A stretch of 64,000 nucleotides of DNA from Herbihabitans rhizosphaerae (GCF_004216555.1 NZ_SGWQ01000012.1:100798-164797); one strand, 5' to 3'; counted from the first letter of the stretch, positions 16,472 through 24,246 are shown. Numbers and translations are program-made. The notes: a model not told the origin generated them from the sequence alone.

Positions 16472-17182
16472 ATGCCGAACTATTCGAGGGGCGGCAACGC
16501 CGTGCCCCGCACGAGGCTTGAACAACTGATACGTGAACGACAGCAGACGTTCGAAGAGTTCGTTGCTTATGCGGAGAACTACGCGCGAGAACACGGCGAG
16601 ACCGGCACGCTCAGCCATCGGCACCTTCAACGGCTTGTATCGGGCCGGCACCCGAAGGGCAACCAGATTCCCAACGTTCGGCCAGCAACCGCCCGCCTAC
16701 TGGAACGAATTCTCGGCACGAGCATTCGTGAACTACTCGGTCCGCCCACGGCGAGTGTCGAAACGCCCCGCATGTTGACTGTGGCAGTCGCGATTGTGCT
16801 CCAGGGCTCAGAAGTTCTTCTTGTACGGCGGCGCGGGACAGCCAACAGCGGCGGCCTGACGTGGCAGTTCCCCGCCGGCATCGTGAAACCTGGACACGTA
16901 AAGGAAACGACAGCAGTTGACGAAACTTTCAAAGAGACGGGGGTTCATTGTGTCGTGGTATGCGAGCTGGGCGCACGACTCCATCCGAAAACCAACGTCT
17001 TCTGTCACTATTTCCTCTGCGACTACATCGGCGGCACAGCAACAAATGTCGATCCCGACGAGAACGATGCCGTCACTTGGATCGCTGGCCGCAAACTGGA
17101 GCGACTTATTCCACAAGAAGACGTCTACCCGCCAATTCATGATGCAATAGGCAAAGCTGTGCGACTTACTACGACCGACTAG
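16472..17182 (+). CDS. HTH-NUDIX fusion protein with degenerate Nudix box (possible Pra-like element regulator)
   Basis: ATG 16472 (GGAGGG upstream) gives 236 aa; GTG 16502 is a good alternative. Residues 10-90 look like an HTH DNA-binding domain (LSHRHLQRLVSGRHPKGNQ). Residues 100-236 are a NUDIX fold (MLTVAVAIVLQGSEVLLVRR, WQFPAGIVKPG). The box reads GHVKETTAVDETFKETGV: compared with GxxxxxExxxxxxxREUxEExGU, the first Glu, the Arg and one Glu of the EE pair are lost, so hydrolysis is doubtful. It is a paralogue of 18750-19436. Pra, the pSAM2 replication activator, is described as a NUDIX protein; a similar sensing role is inferred. Confidence 0.75.
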   Translation: MPNYSRGGNAVPRTRLEQLIRERQQTFEEFVAYAENYAREHGETGTLSHRHLQRLVSGRHPKGNQIPNVRPATARLLERILGTSIRELLGPPTASVETPRMLTVAVAIVLQGSEVLLVRRRGTANSGGLTWQFPAGIVKPGHVKETTAVDETFKETGVHCVVVCELGARLHPKTNVFCHYFLCDYIGGTATNVDPDENDAVTWIAGRKLERLIPQEDVYPPIHDAIGKAVRLTTTD

Positions 17183-17369
17183 CCGACCACCCTTCGGTCG
17201 CAGACTCAATTCGCGGCGCACTCATGACGCCGCGCTGTAGTCCTCGGCGTGGAGGCGCACCTGCACCCGCCTACTTCCGCCCCTCGCCCTGGTCTGCCAG
17301 GTACGCGCCTAGCGGGGTGGTCTTCACGCATCATGAACCGCCTCACGACTCCTCCATCCACGTCGGTAG

Positions 17370-17375
17370 AATCCG
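17370..17375 (+). promoter_or_regulatory. possible -10 box of the ndk operon
   Basis: TAGAAT at 17370-17375 lies 36 bases before the ndk start. No convincing -35 box is seen at the usual distance. The rest of 17183-17405 has no gene and no other structure I can name. Confidence 0.35.
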
Positions 17376-17405
17376 TGGCGTCATCAAACGAAAGGATCAA
17401 ATGCC

Positions 17406-17915
17406 ATGGCTGACTTGTCAAACCTCGGCGTAGAGCGGACTCTTGTATTGCTCAAGCCGGACGCCGTTTCTCGCGGCTTGGTGGGCCGTATCGTCGCTCG
17501 TTTCGAGGATTCCGCGTTGAAAATCGTCGGCGTGAAGATGAAGCAGATGGACGCCGAGTTTACGCGCAAGCATTACTTCGACCTCGAAGAGCGTGCCGGT
17601 TCCGAAATCTACAACTGCACGGCCGACTTCATGCAGAGCGGACCGGTTATTGCCGTTGCGTTTGAGGGTGTCGACGCAGTGGCCAAGGTTCGAAAGCTGA
17701 TCGGTCCGACCTTCCCCAACGAGGCCGCTCCCGGCACCATTCGTGGCGACTTCGCACATCAGACGAAGGCATCCTCAGAAGTCAGCGGCAAAGCTGTAAT
17801 GAACCTTGTGCACGCCTCCGGTAACTCCGAGGAAGCCAAGTACGAAGTCGAACTTTGGTTCGGGTCTGATGAGCAGTTCGATTACGAAACCCTCGCCGAG
17901 AAGCTCGCATACTGA
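17406..17915 (+). CDS. ndk: nucleoside diphosphate kinase, long form
   Basis: A 169-aa kinase. Family markers are RTLVLLKPDAV (ATP phosphate-binding Lys17), SGPVIAVAFEG, APGTIRGDFA and the phosphorylated His136 in NLVHASGNSEEAKYEVELWF. It is about 30 residues longer than ordinary bacterial Ndk, with an insertion before the catalytic His like that in some archaeal and thermophile enzymes, and the usual HGSD is HASG. It transfers phosphate between nucleoside tri- and diphosphates. GC is clearly lower than in host genes. The TGA overlaps the next ATG by one base. A host chromosome would normally have its own ndk, so this is probably element-borne cargo. Confidence 0.88.
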   Translation: MADLSNLGVERTLVLLKPDAVSRGLVGRIVARFEDSALKIVGVKMKQMDAEFTRKHYFDLEERAGSEIYNCTADFMQSGPVIAVAFEGVDAVAKVRKLIGPTFPNEAAPGTIRGDFAHQTKASSEVSGKAVMNLVHASGNSEEAKYEVELWFGSDEQFDYETLAEKLAY

Positions 17916-18238
17916 TGACCGACGACCTTGAAGACCGTCGCGTGTCGCTCGATGAGCTTCACGCGGCGTTTGATCGCGAGATCACCAGCGACAAACGGGC
18001 AGCGGCCGAAACCGCTTACGCTCTGGCTTTCCGTTACCGCAACGAAGATGTCGGTGGCCAGCGACATTTTGATATCGCGAAGATGTGGGCAGCTCGCGCA
18101 ATCGGGCTTTTGGATAGCTTGCCGTCGTCAACGCTGGCCGAAGTCGCGAGCACGCGTATAGCTGTTGGTGGAGTTCCGATCCCAGAGCTTCTACATTCCG
18201 ACGTGGTTCGCGACCGGCTCGGCGACGTGTTGCATTGA
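17915..18238 (+). CDS. hypothetical protein coupled to ndk
   Basis: A 107-aa, mostly alpha-helical acidic protein (SLDELHAAFDREITSDKRAA, FDIAKMWAARAIGLLDSLP). I do not recognise it. The start overlaps the ndk stop as TGATG, so the two are probably co-translated and may work together. A strong hairpin follows the stop. Confidence 0.65.
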   Translation: MTDDLEDRRVSLDELHAAFDREITSDKRAAAETAYALAFRYRNEDVGGQRHFDIAKMWAARAIGLLDSLPSSTLAEVASTRIAVGGVPIPELLHSDVVRDRLGDVLH

Positions 18239-18250
18239 GTCCAATGGACG

Positions 18251-18299
18251 AGAACGAGCCCGTCGCGTTCACTTGAGGGTCAACGCGACGGCTCGTTCT
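18251..18299. terminator. bidirectional terminator hairpin
   Basis: AGAACGAGCC-CGTCGCGTT (18251-18269) pairs with AACGCGACG-GCTCGTTCT (18282-18299), leaving one bulged base. It lies between the convergent ndk operon and NUDIX operon. Confidence 0.75.
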
Positions 18300-18352
18300 G
18301 TATCCGTAAGTTGCATACGGCCGCCGCTTTGACGAATCCCTGGCCGAGTGAC

Positions 18353-18757
18353 TCAGGCGTCGAGCTTCTTCTGTAGGTGGTCTTGAACTGGGCCGAAGAA
18401 CCCGTACGGCACGTACTCGTTCAGTTCGCCCTTGCTTACCCATGAGAATTCGGCGAGCTCTTCATCGTCGACTACGCGAGCGTCGCCAGATACGGCCTCG
18501 CACGCGACATATACCATCGTGCGACCGGTATTAGGGTGCACCCTCTCGCCGAGTACCTCGGATGCCTTGACGACGAGACCTGTTTCCTCTTGCGTTTCTC
18601 TGACCGCGGCTTCGACCGAGGTCTCACCTTCCTCAATCGCACCCGCAGGGAATTGCCAGGAAAGGCTACCTTCTTTGACGCGGCGACGCACAAGAAGGAC
18701 TTTGCCGCCCTGTACGACTACGGCGGCGGAGATCGGCGGTGTGGCGTGCTCACTCAT
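18353..18757 (-). CDS. NUDIX hydrolase, canonical Nudix box
   Basis: A 134-aa single-domain NUDIX protein. The box is complete: GAIEEGETSVEAAVRETQEE followed by TGL (residues 39-61). It shares the WQFPAG strand with the two HTH-NUDIX proteins of the element, so all three probably have a common origin. NUDIX enzymes hydrolyse nucleoside diphosphates linked to another moiety; the substrate is unknown. ATG 18757 is chosen because it overlaps the upstream HTH-NUDIX stop by 8 bp, implying coupled translation of a catalytic and a probably non-catalytic NUDIX protein. Confidence 0.85.
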   Translation of the reverse strand: MSEHATPPISAAVVVQGGKVLLVRRRVKEGSLSWQFPAGAIEEGETSVEAAVRETQEETGLVVKASEVLGERVHPNTGRTMVYVACEAVSGDARVVDDEELAEFSWVSKGELNEYVPYGFFGPVQDHLQKKLDA

Positions 18758-19436
18758 TGTTGGCAACCTCCAATGCCTCAAGAATCGGCGAATAGATATG
18801 TTCAGCGGGTATAAAGCGTGCCAGTTGCGACCTTGCCGCCCAAGTGACACTCACGTTCTCTACGGGGTCCATGTTCTGCGCGTCTCCAGTGAGGTAGTCG
18901 CAGAGAAGATAGTCACAGTACACGTGGGTTATTGGGTGGAGTCTGCGCCCGAGGTGACGAACGACCGAGCAGTGAACGCCGGTCTCGGCGAGCGTCTCGC
19001 GGACGGCGACCAGGTCCGGTGAGCCGCCCGGCTTGACGACGCCGGCCGGGAACTGCCATGCGATCCCTGCTCCGTCCTCGCCGCGCCGCTGGACGATCAA
19101 CACCTCGGAGTCTCGGACGACGACGGCGATCGCAACCGTGAGTGCTTGAGCGGTGTCAGCGTCACCGGTCGGCGGCGTGGCCTCGCGTTGAGGCGTCGTC
19201 GTGTCGAGCAGGGCCGCGAAGCGGGCTCTGGCGTCGTCGGGTGCCTGCTGTAGCAGGGTGTCGAGTGCCTGCTGCATGGTCGGGCGGAGCACGATGTCCG
19301 GCTCCTTGTGCCACTTCGACACGGTGCGCACATGCGCGCCGAGCTTCCGGGCGAACGCCTCGTTCGAGTACCGGAGCGCCTCCCGTAGCGCGCACGCGGC
19401 GCGGCCAGTCCACGTCTGCACCAAGTCCATGATCAA
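18750..19436 (-). CDS. HTH-NUDIX fusion protein, second copy, degenerate Nudix box
   Basis: A 228-aa protein. Residues 10-65 form an HTH (LREALRYSNEAFARKLGAHV, RTVSKWHKEPDIVLRPTMQQ). Residues 97-228 form a NUDIX domain (LTVAIAVVVRDSEVLIVQRR, WQFPAGVVKPG). The box GGSPDLVAVRETLAETGV keeps RE but has lost the first conserved Glu and one Glu of the EE pair. Like its paralogue at 16472 it keeps the downstream LHPxTxV motif and CDYL stretch. It is probably a nucleotide-responsive DNA-binding regulator, comparable in architecture to NrtR but with the domains in the opposite order. It is first in an operon with the canonical NUDIX gene. Confidence 0.75.
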   Translation of the reverse strand: MIMDLVQTWTGRAACALREALRYSNEAFARKLGAHVRTVSKWHKEPDIVLRPTMQQALDTLLQQAPDDARARFAALLDTTTPQREATPPTGDADTAQALTVAIAVVVRDSEVLIVQRRGEDGAGIAWQFPAGVVKPGGSPDLVAVRETLAETGVHCSVVRHLGRRLHPITHVYCDYLLCDYLTGDAQNMDPVENVSVTWAARSQLARFIPAEHIYSPILEALEVANNE

Positions 19437-19564
19437 CCGCCCCCAGAAACGCCGAAGGCAGTGTTAGTGCACCGGTAGGGCAGTGCTGGTGTGTTTGCAG
19501 TGCATGGGTAGTTCCTCGCTTTCGCCGTTGACTCATTGGCATGGAAAGCAGCCACGGGAACCCC

Positions 19565-19993
19565 TCAGCGACCAGGCCGTTTGCGGTCCGCGCGAAGTTG
19601 TTCGGCGAGGACGGTCACCTTTTCGTTGATCTCGCCGAGCCGCTCATTCGCGACGTCGACCTGGCTGAGCTTTTCCGTGATTTCGCGCAAATGGTGCTCT
19701 ATCGCGGCGAGGCGACCGGGGACATCATCTTCGGTGCGCGGTGCAGGTTCACCGATACGCGGCGGCCGGCGGCCGGCGAGCACGGCCGCGAGATGTCCGG
19801 GGTTCCATTCGAGCGCGATCGACAGCGCTTCGAGCGTCCTCGTGCTGCGCCTGCGCTGAACGGTGTTCTGCCGCAACTCGCGCACGATCGCCTTCGAAAC
19901 GCGCGACCGCTCGACCAGTTCGTGCGGGGCAAGGCCGAGTTCGGCCATTCGCTGGTTGATCGCCCTCGCGACCGCCGCCCAGTGCTCCGACAC
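19565..19993 (-). CDS. XRE-family HTH regulator with C-terminal coiled coil
   Basis: A 142-aa protein starting at GTG 19993, with GGAGGA a proper distance upstream. The HTH lies in residues 5-60 (LAPHELVERSRVSKAIVREL, then TRTLEALSIALEWNPGHL). A helical segment follows, likely a dimerising coiled coil (RLAAIEHHLREITEKLSQVD). Similar proteins sit beside tra genes in many actinobacterial elements as master repressors. It diverges from the xis-like gene; the shared 160-bp region contains dyads at 20091-20123 that it could bind. Confidence 0.8.
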   Translation of the reverse strand: MSEHWAAVARAINQRMAELGLAPHELVERSRVSKAIVRELRQNTVQRRRSTRTLEALSIALEWNPGHLAAVLAGRRPPRIGEPAPRTEDDVPGRLAAIEHHLREITEKLSQVDVANERLGEINEKVTVLAEQLRADRKRPGR

Positions 19994-20090
19994 CAAATTC
20001 CTCCGCGCGCTCCGCCGTGTCGCCGAGAGTAGCGCGAGCGCGACAGCAGCGCGTTCCTACACGCGCATTGCGGCTCCGCCCTGTCTTTGT

Positions 20091-20123
20091 GGGACGAAAT
20101 CATCCCGCTGTGTCGAATGAAAT
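20091..20123 (+). promoter_or_regulatory. operator region: GGGACGA/TCATCCC dyad plus the second CGCTGTGTC-TGAAAT box
   Basis: GGGACGA (20091-20097) and TCATCCC (20100-20106) form an imperfect dyad with 6 of 7 positions complementary. CGCTGTGTC (20106-20114) and TGAAAT (20118-20123) repeat the box found before the HTH-NUDIX gene at 16362-16380. The location between the divergent XRE gene and the xis/tra run is that of a central switch. Confidence 0.5.
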
Positions 20124-20155
20124 AGACCTTACTTCCTTAATCAAAGGACTTCATC

Positions 20156-20362
20156 ATGAGTACAACTGTGTCTAGTGCCGGTTCTCCGGCGTTCTGTTCG
20201 ATTCGAGAAGCCGCGTGGGCGCTCGGCGTCGCCGAGTCCGAGGTGTGCCGGTTGATCCGCGCCGGTGTGCTGCCCACGGTTCGGCGTCGGTCCCGCCTTG
20301 TGGTTCCGGTGTCGGCCCTTGCGCGGTTGCTTCCCGCTCCCGTCGAGGGGGTGGCGCTGTGA
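20156..20362 (+). CDS. excisionase-like MerR/HTH_17 DNA-binding protein
   Basis: A 68-aa protein with a winged-helix motif of the excisionase type: FCSIREAAWALGVAESEVCR, then LIRAGVLPTVRRRSRLVVP. Such proteins bind DNA near att sites and steer a recombinase towards excision, or act as small transcription regulators. AAAGGA precedes the ATG at a suitable distance. Its TGA overlaps the GTG of the Wbl gene, starting a run of five junctions that each overlap by 4 bp. Confidence 0.75.
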   Translation: MSTTVSSAGSPAFCSIREAAWALGVAESEVCRLIRAGVLPTVRRRSRLVVPVSALARLLPAPVEGVAL

Positions 20363-20724
20363 ACGAGTACGAGGAGGAGTTCAGCGAGGTCGTTGCCGAT
20401 CTCGATCAGGTTGAGGATGTGCCGACGGATGACCTGTTCGCGGTGTTGTCGCGGGACGGGGCGTGCATGTGGGTGCGCACGACCGGCGAGGAGCCGCAGT
20501 GGACCGGCGACGACCGGGTTGATCGGGCGTTGGCCGCGCCGATCTGCGGCGGGTGTCCGGTGCGGCGTGAATGTCTGGAGTTCGAGTTCCGCACGTCCGG
20601 CTACGCCCTGTCCGGTGTGTGGGGTCCGCTCTCGGAAGAGGAGCGCCGCGCGGCGTTCGTGGTGTGGCTGGATCGCCGTGACGGACTCGGCGACGAGGCC
20701 AGCGCGGGTGGTGATCAGCCGTGA
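20359..20724 (+). CDS. WhiB-like (Wbl) iron-sulfur transcription factor
   Basis: A 121-aa protein. Four cysteines in the Wbl pattern (Cys36, Cys63, Cys66, Cys72; ICGGCPVRRECLEF) would ligate a 4Fe-4S cluster, and the following GVWGPLSEEERR is the family turn motif (usually GVWGG). Wbl proteins act with sigma factors and respond to redox state or nitric oxide. Here the gene is embedded in the element's tra run, suggesting that the element controls its own transfer or modifies host development. Confidence 0.85.
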   Translation: MNEYEEEFSEVVADLDQVEDVPTDDLFAVLSRDGACMWVRTTGEEPQWTGDDRVDRALAAPICGGCPVRRECLEFEFRTSGYALSGVWGPLSEEERRAAFVVWLDRRDGLGDEASAGGDQP

Positions 20725-21074
20725 ACGGGTCGGACTTCACTCCGACGCAGATGTTGGCCGGGTTGGCCGTGCTGTTGATCGTGTTGTGGCTGTGGCGAGC
20801 TTCGACGCGGCGGGCGCGTGCTGCTGCAGACGCGGCACGGGCCGGGGGGCGGCTGTTCTCCCTGACTGGGCGTGTGGTCGTGGGTGCGGTGTTGATCGCG
20901 GGTGTTCAGTGGCTCGCGTTGTCGCACCCGGGCTCGGGCGGCGCGGTGAAGGTGGCCGCGCTGGTGGTGCCGGCTCTGTTGTGCTCGTGGGTGCTGGTGA
21001 AGGCGTTGACGATCACCACTATCGACAGCCGGCCCAATCGTCGTGCTGGTCGCCGGGGTGGTGGTCGCCGATGA
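20721..21074 (+). CDS. small membrane protein (Spd-like position)
   Basis: A 117-aa protein with about three hydrophobic helices (MLAGLAVLLIVLWLW, VVVGAVLIAGVQWLAL, VAALVVPALLCSWVLVKAL) and a basic C-terminus (NRRAGRRGGGRR). Its place before the translocase gene matches the spread (spd) genes of actinomycete plasmids, which help plasmid DNA move between hyphal compartments. Sequence-level assignment to a spd family was not possible. Confidence 0.6.
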   Translation: MNGSDFTPTQMLAGLAVLLIVLWLWRASTRRARAAADAARAGGRLFSLTGRVVVGAVLIAGVQWLALSHPGSGGAVKVAALVVPALLCSWVLVKALTITTIDSRPNRRAGRRGGGRR

Positions 21075-21841
21075 CCACGCGCACCCAACGGTTGGTGACC
21101 GACGCGGCGCAGGCCGCCGAGATTCGGGCGTATCAGACGCATCCCGATGTGGTGGCGTTGCGGATCGAACGAGTGCGGTCTCAGGTGGACCGGATGTGCT
21201 GGACGGGCATCGTGCTCGGGCTGGCGTTCACGATGACTAACGTTCAGCAGTTCGCGTCAGCCGGAACCGCGCCGTGGTCGCTGGCGTGGCTGGCGGCGTG
21301 GGTGCTTGATCCCACGGTGTCGCTGGTGCTGCTGGCGATTCTGCGGGCGGAGCAGGTGACCGCGCGGTATCGCGTTCGCACCGGGCCGTGGGTGCGGCGG
21401 GCGAAGTGGTTCACGCTCGCCGCCACGTATGTCATGAACACCTGGGAGTCCTACGCGTCGGGTGAGCCGGCGGCGATCGTGTTGCACTCGGTGCCTCCGC
21501 TGGTCGTGTTCGTCGCGGCGGAGGCGATCACTGAGGTTCGGGATCGGTTGTCCGAGGCAGTGGTCGCCGCGCACGCGGAAGCACAACAGCACGGCCCTGC
21601 CGTGTCTGCGGTGTCCACTGTGGACAGAGCCGTACACGAGGGTGCGGCATCGCAGCCACGGCCGAAGCCACGGCGGCGGAAGCTGTTCGCGGCCTACCTC
21701 GTGGACGCGCGGGCGGCGTGGACACCGGATGTGGTGGTCACGGCCGCGTGGGTTAGGCGGGTAACCGGGTGCTCGCGTGGCTTGTCGCCACGGTTGGCCC
21801 GCGCGCTCAGCGCCGAGCTGGACGGCGGTGAGCGGCCATGA
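21071..21841 (+). CDS. multi-pass membrane protein of the transfer module
   Basis: A 256-aa protein starting at ATG 21071 (ATGA overlap with the preceding gene). Three to four membrane helices lie between residues 38 and 150 (IVLGLAFTMTNVQQF, VSLVLLAILRAEQV, VPPLVVFVAAEAITEV). A cytoplasmic basic C-terminal domain may bind DNA. Equivalent proteins precede traB in many actinobacterial elements and are thought to assist spread or transfer; the role is inferred from position. The host-type palindrome GTCCACTGTGGAC occurs in its coding sequence at 21613. Confidence 0.6.
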   Translation: MTTRTQRLVTDAAQAAEIRAYQTHPDVVALRIERVRSQVDRMCWTGIVLGLAFTMTNVQQFASAGTAPWSLAWLAAWVLDPTVSLVLLAILRAEQVTARYRVRTGPWVRRAKWFTLAATYVMNTWESYASGEPAAIVLHSVPPLVVFVAAEAITEVRDRLSEAVVAAHAEAQQHGPAVSAVSTVDRAVHEGAASQPRPKPRRRKLFAAYLVDARAAWTPDVVVTAAWVRRVTGCSRGLSPRLARALSAELDGGERP

Positions 21842-21872
21842 ACGGTGATGAACGGCGACCGTTCATGAACGG
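21838..21872 (+). repeat. ATGAACGG direct repeats with a 14-bp palindrome at the traB start
   Basis: ATGAACGG occurs at 21838-21845, 21848-21855 and 21865-21872. The last copy forms the perfect palindrome CCGTTCATGAACGG (21859-21872). The first copy is the traB start codon. Eight-base repeats are what TraB translocases of Streptomyces plasmids recognise in their clt loci, so this may be a transfer site or an operator; both ideas are inference. Confidence 0.5.
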
Positions 21873-24246
21873 TGACGGCGGCGACAACGGCACGAACAAC
21901 AGCGCGGGCAAGGAGTTGGCTCCGCACGTTTTCGAGGGTGAGATCGTGGAGGCGGGCGACCGTCCGGATTCTGTTGTGCCGCAACAGGAAAAACCGTCTC
22001 GGGTGCGGCATGTCGTGGGCCGCAAGATCGTCACCGCGGTGAAGGTCATCGGCGCCAACGATCACGTCGCACGGGCACGTTCGGTGCTCGGGTACCGACT
22101 GCGGAAGGCACCCCGCGATGTGTTGCGGCTGTTGTGGTTCTTCGTGCGGGGTGTGGGGCGCTGGATCGCCACGGGATGGCGGTGGGCGTCGTATGCCGAC
22201 CTGCGCAGCGACGCTAGGGCGGCACGGTTGGCCGGCGATGTGGAGGCGCGGCGAACAGCACAGGAGCTGATCCGCGCCGACGCGAAAGCCCGCTGGGCGA
22301 AAGCGGGCCTGTTTCTGCGGCGGACGGTGATCACCACGGCCGTGGTGATCGTGCTCGTGGTGCTGCTCGCGTTGATGGAGATGGTGTTCGACCGGGCCGG
22401 GATGCCCGGTTGGCTCCAGGCCGTCTACGACGTGCGCGACGCCATCGGCACGGCCGTGGCGGCGGTGTGGCCGTGGCTGCCCACCATCGGTCTGCTGAGC
22501 ATGCTCGTAGCGGCGGTGTGGGAAGGACGAGACCGCACACCCGGGGCCGGCTGGCTGACCCGTCCTGATCGGGACGACGCGGACTCGTGGGTTGACGAAA
22601 GGATGATCTCCAAAGCCCTCGCGCATCTCGGTATCGCGCCGCTCAACGCGTTCTTCAAGGACGGCGGCGAGCTGGTCTACACCGTGCCGGCCCGCAAGGA
22701 CGGAGACGGCACCTACACGCAGGTGCGGCTCCCGCTCGGCGTCACCGCCGCCATGGTGGCCGACCGCAGGCGGGTGCTCGCCGCGAACCTCGGACGGGCA
22801 AGCCTGGAGACGTGGCCCACCACCGGGGCCGAGGAATCGCTGCTCGATCTGTGGATCGCGGACAAGGGCACGCTCTCGGGTGGCGCGGGTGACTGGCCGT
22901 TGCTCACCGAGGGCACCGTAGACCTGTTCAACGGGGTGCCGTTCGGGCTGTCTCAACGCGGCGTGATCATCAACGCGCCGTTGATCGAAAGCAACTGGTT
23001 GATCGGCGGAAGACCCGGGCAAGGCAAGACATCGGCCATGCGGGTGCTCATGCTCGGCGCATGCCTTGACCCGACCGTCGAGGCGTGGGCGTACATCCTG
23101 GGCGAGAGCCCTGATTTCGCGCCCCTGAAACCGCGCCTCGCGCGCTATCGCATGGGCTTGGACGACTCGGTTGTCGCCGACGCCGTACAGGCGCTGGAAG
23201 ACCTTCTCAAGGAAATGGAGCGGCGCGGCAAGGTCCTGTCCGCGCAGCCGGGGCAGCCACCCAAGGTGTCCCGCAAACTGGCCGACCGGCCGGGGCTCGG
23301 GCTGCACCCGATCGTTCTGGGCATCGACGAGTGCCACGAGCTGTTCATGCATCCCCGGTACGGCAAGCTGGCCGCCGAGTTGTGCGTACGGCTGATCAAG
23401 CGAGGCAGGAAGTACGGGATCATCCTGCTTCTTGCCACGCAGTCCCCGACGCGGGATTCGATCCCGAAGGAGATCACCCGCAACGTCTCAGTCGGTGTCG
23501 CGTACTCGGTTGCCGATCATGTCGCCAATGACGGACTACTCGGAGCGGGCCGATACCGCGCAGGCGTACGAGCGACCGAACTGAGGACCAAGACCGACCG
23601 GGGAACCTGCGTCGCCGTGGGCGTCAGCGACTCCGCGTGGGAACTCGTCCGCTCCTACTACGTGGCATACGAAGACGGCCGCGACGACGTGACCATGATC
23701 GTCGCGCGGGCCATGGCCGCCCTTGCCGAGCACGGCCGCACCGTCGCCGCAACCGACCCGACTGGAGAGATCGAAGCGGCACCGGTCGACCACCTCGCCG
23801 ACATCGCGCACGTGATCAACGGAGAGCCCCGCCTCCGGACTCAGACCGTGCTCTCACGGTTGGCCGGGCACAACCCCGGCGAGTACGAACCGTGGACCGC
23901 GCGGGACCTCCGCGCCGTTATCCGAGAGCACGGCATCCGACCCCGCAAGGTGCGCGGCCACTGGTACCTCTACCCCAACGATGTGGCCCACGCGATCACC
24001 CGCCGCGCCGCCCACCACGAGGACGACACGGCGGGGGACGCAGCGGGGGAAGCAAGGGGGAACGGGGGAACTTTCCCCACCACCATCCCCCAACCGAATC
24101 CCCCGCTTGACCTGGGTAAACCTCGCAGGGGGACGCAAAACGGCGCAGCCGCCGATGACCCCGAGAACCCCGGAAATCCGGGGTCGGATGGTACGGCGGA
24201 TGGCTCCCTCCCCCGTGGTGGCGGGGGTGATCAACAAACGCCATGA
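21838..24246 (+). CDS. traB: FtsK/SpoIIIE-type DNA translocase (TraB-like conjugation protein)
   Basis: An 802-aa protein. Two membrane helices lie at about residues 163-185 and 203-228. The motor domain follows, with Walker A IGGRPGQGKTSAM (about 390-402) and Walker B IVLGIDECHELF (about 491-502), then LLLATQSPTRDSIP. The C-terminal part includes a winged-helix-like segment (ITRRAAHHEDD follows HWYLYPNDVA) and a long disordered Gly/Pro tail. TraB hexamers move double-stranded DNA between mycelia in actinomycetes, unlike single-strand conjugation. Genes are joined by ATGA overlaps on both sides. Confidence 0.88.
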   Translation: MNGDERRPFMNGDGGDNGTNNSAGKELAPHVFEGEIVEAGDRPDSVVPQQEKPSRVRHVVGRKIVTAVKVIGANDHVARARSVLGYRLRKAPRDVLRLLWFFVRGVGRWIATGWRWASYADLRSDARAARLAGDVEARRTAQELIRADAKARWAKAGLFLRRTVITTAVVIVLVVLLALMEMVFDRAGMPGWLQAVYDVRDAIGTAVAAVWPWLPTIGLLSMLVAAVWEGRDRTPGAGWLTRPDRDDADSWVDERMISKALAHLGIAPLNAFFKDGGELVYTVPARKDGDGTYTQVRLPLGVTAAMVADRRRVLAANLGRASLETWPTTGAEESLLDLWIADKGTLSGGAGDWPLLTEGTVDLFNGVPFGLSQRGVIINAPLIESNWLIGGRPGQGKTSAMRVLMLGACLDPTVEAWAYILGESPDFAPLKPRLARYRMGLDDSVVADAVQALEDLLKEMERRGKVLSAQPGQPPKVSRKLADRPGLGLHPIVLGIDECHELFMHPRYGKLAAELCVRLIKRGRKYGIILLLATQSPTRDSIPKEITRNVSVGVAYSVADHVANDGLLGAGRYRAGVRATELRTKTDRGTCVAVGVSDSAWELVRSYYVAYEDGRDDVTMIVARAMAALAEHGRTVAATDPTGEIEAAPVDHLADIAHVINGEPRLRTQTVLSRLAGHNPGEYEPWTARDLRAVIREHGIRPRKVRGHWYLYPNDVAHAITRRAAHHEDDTAGDAAGEARGNGGTFPTTIPQPNPPLDLGKPRRGTQNGAAADDPENPGNPGSDGTADGSLPRGGGGDQQTP

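Noticed and set aside
20393..21070. Upstream extension of the frame that encodes the 256-aa membrane protein.
   Set aside because: It overlaps the Wbl and small membrane protein genes in another frame; the ATGA overlap at 21071 marks the real start.
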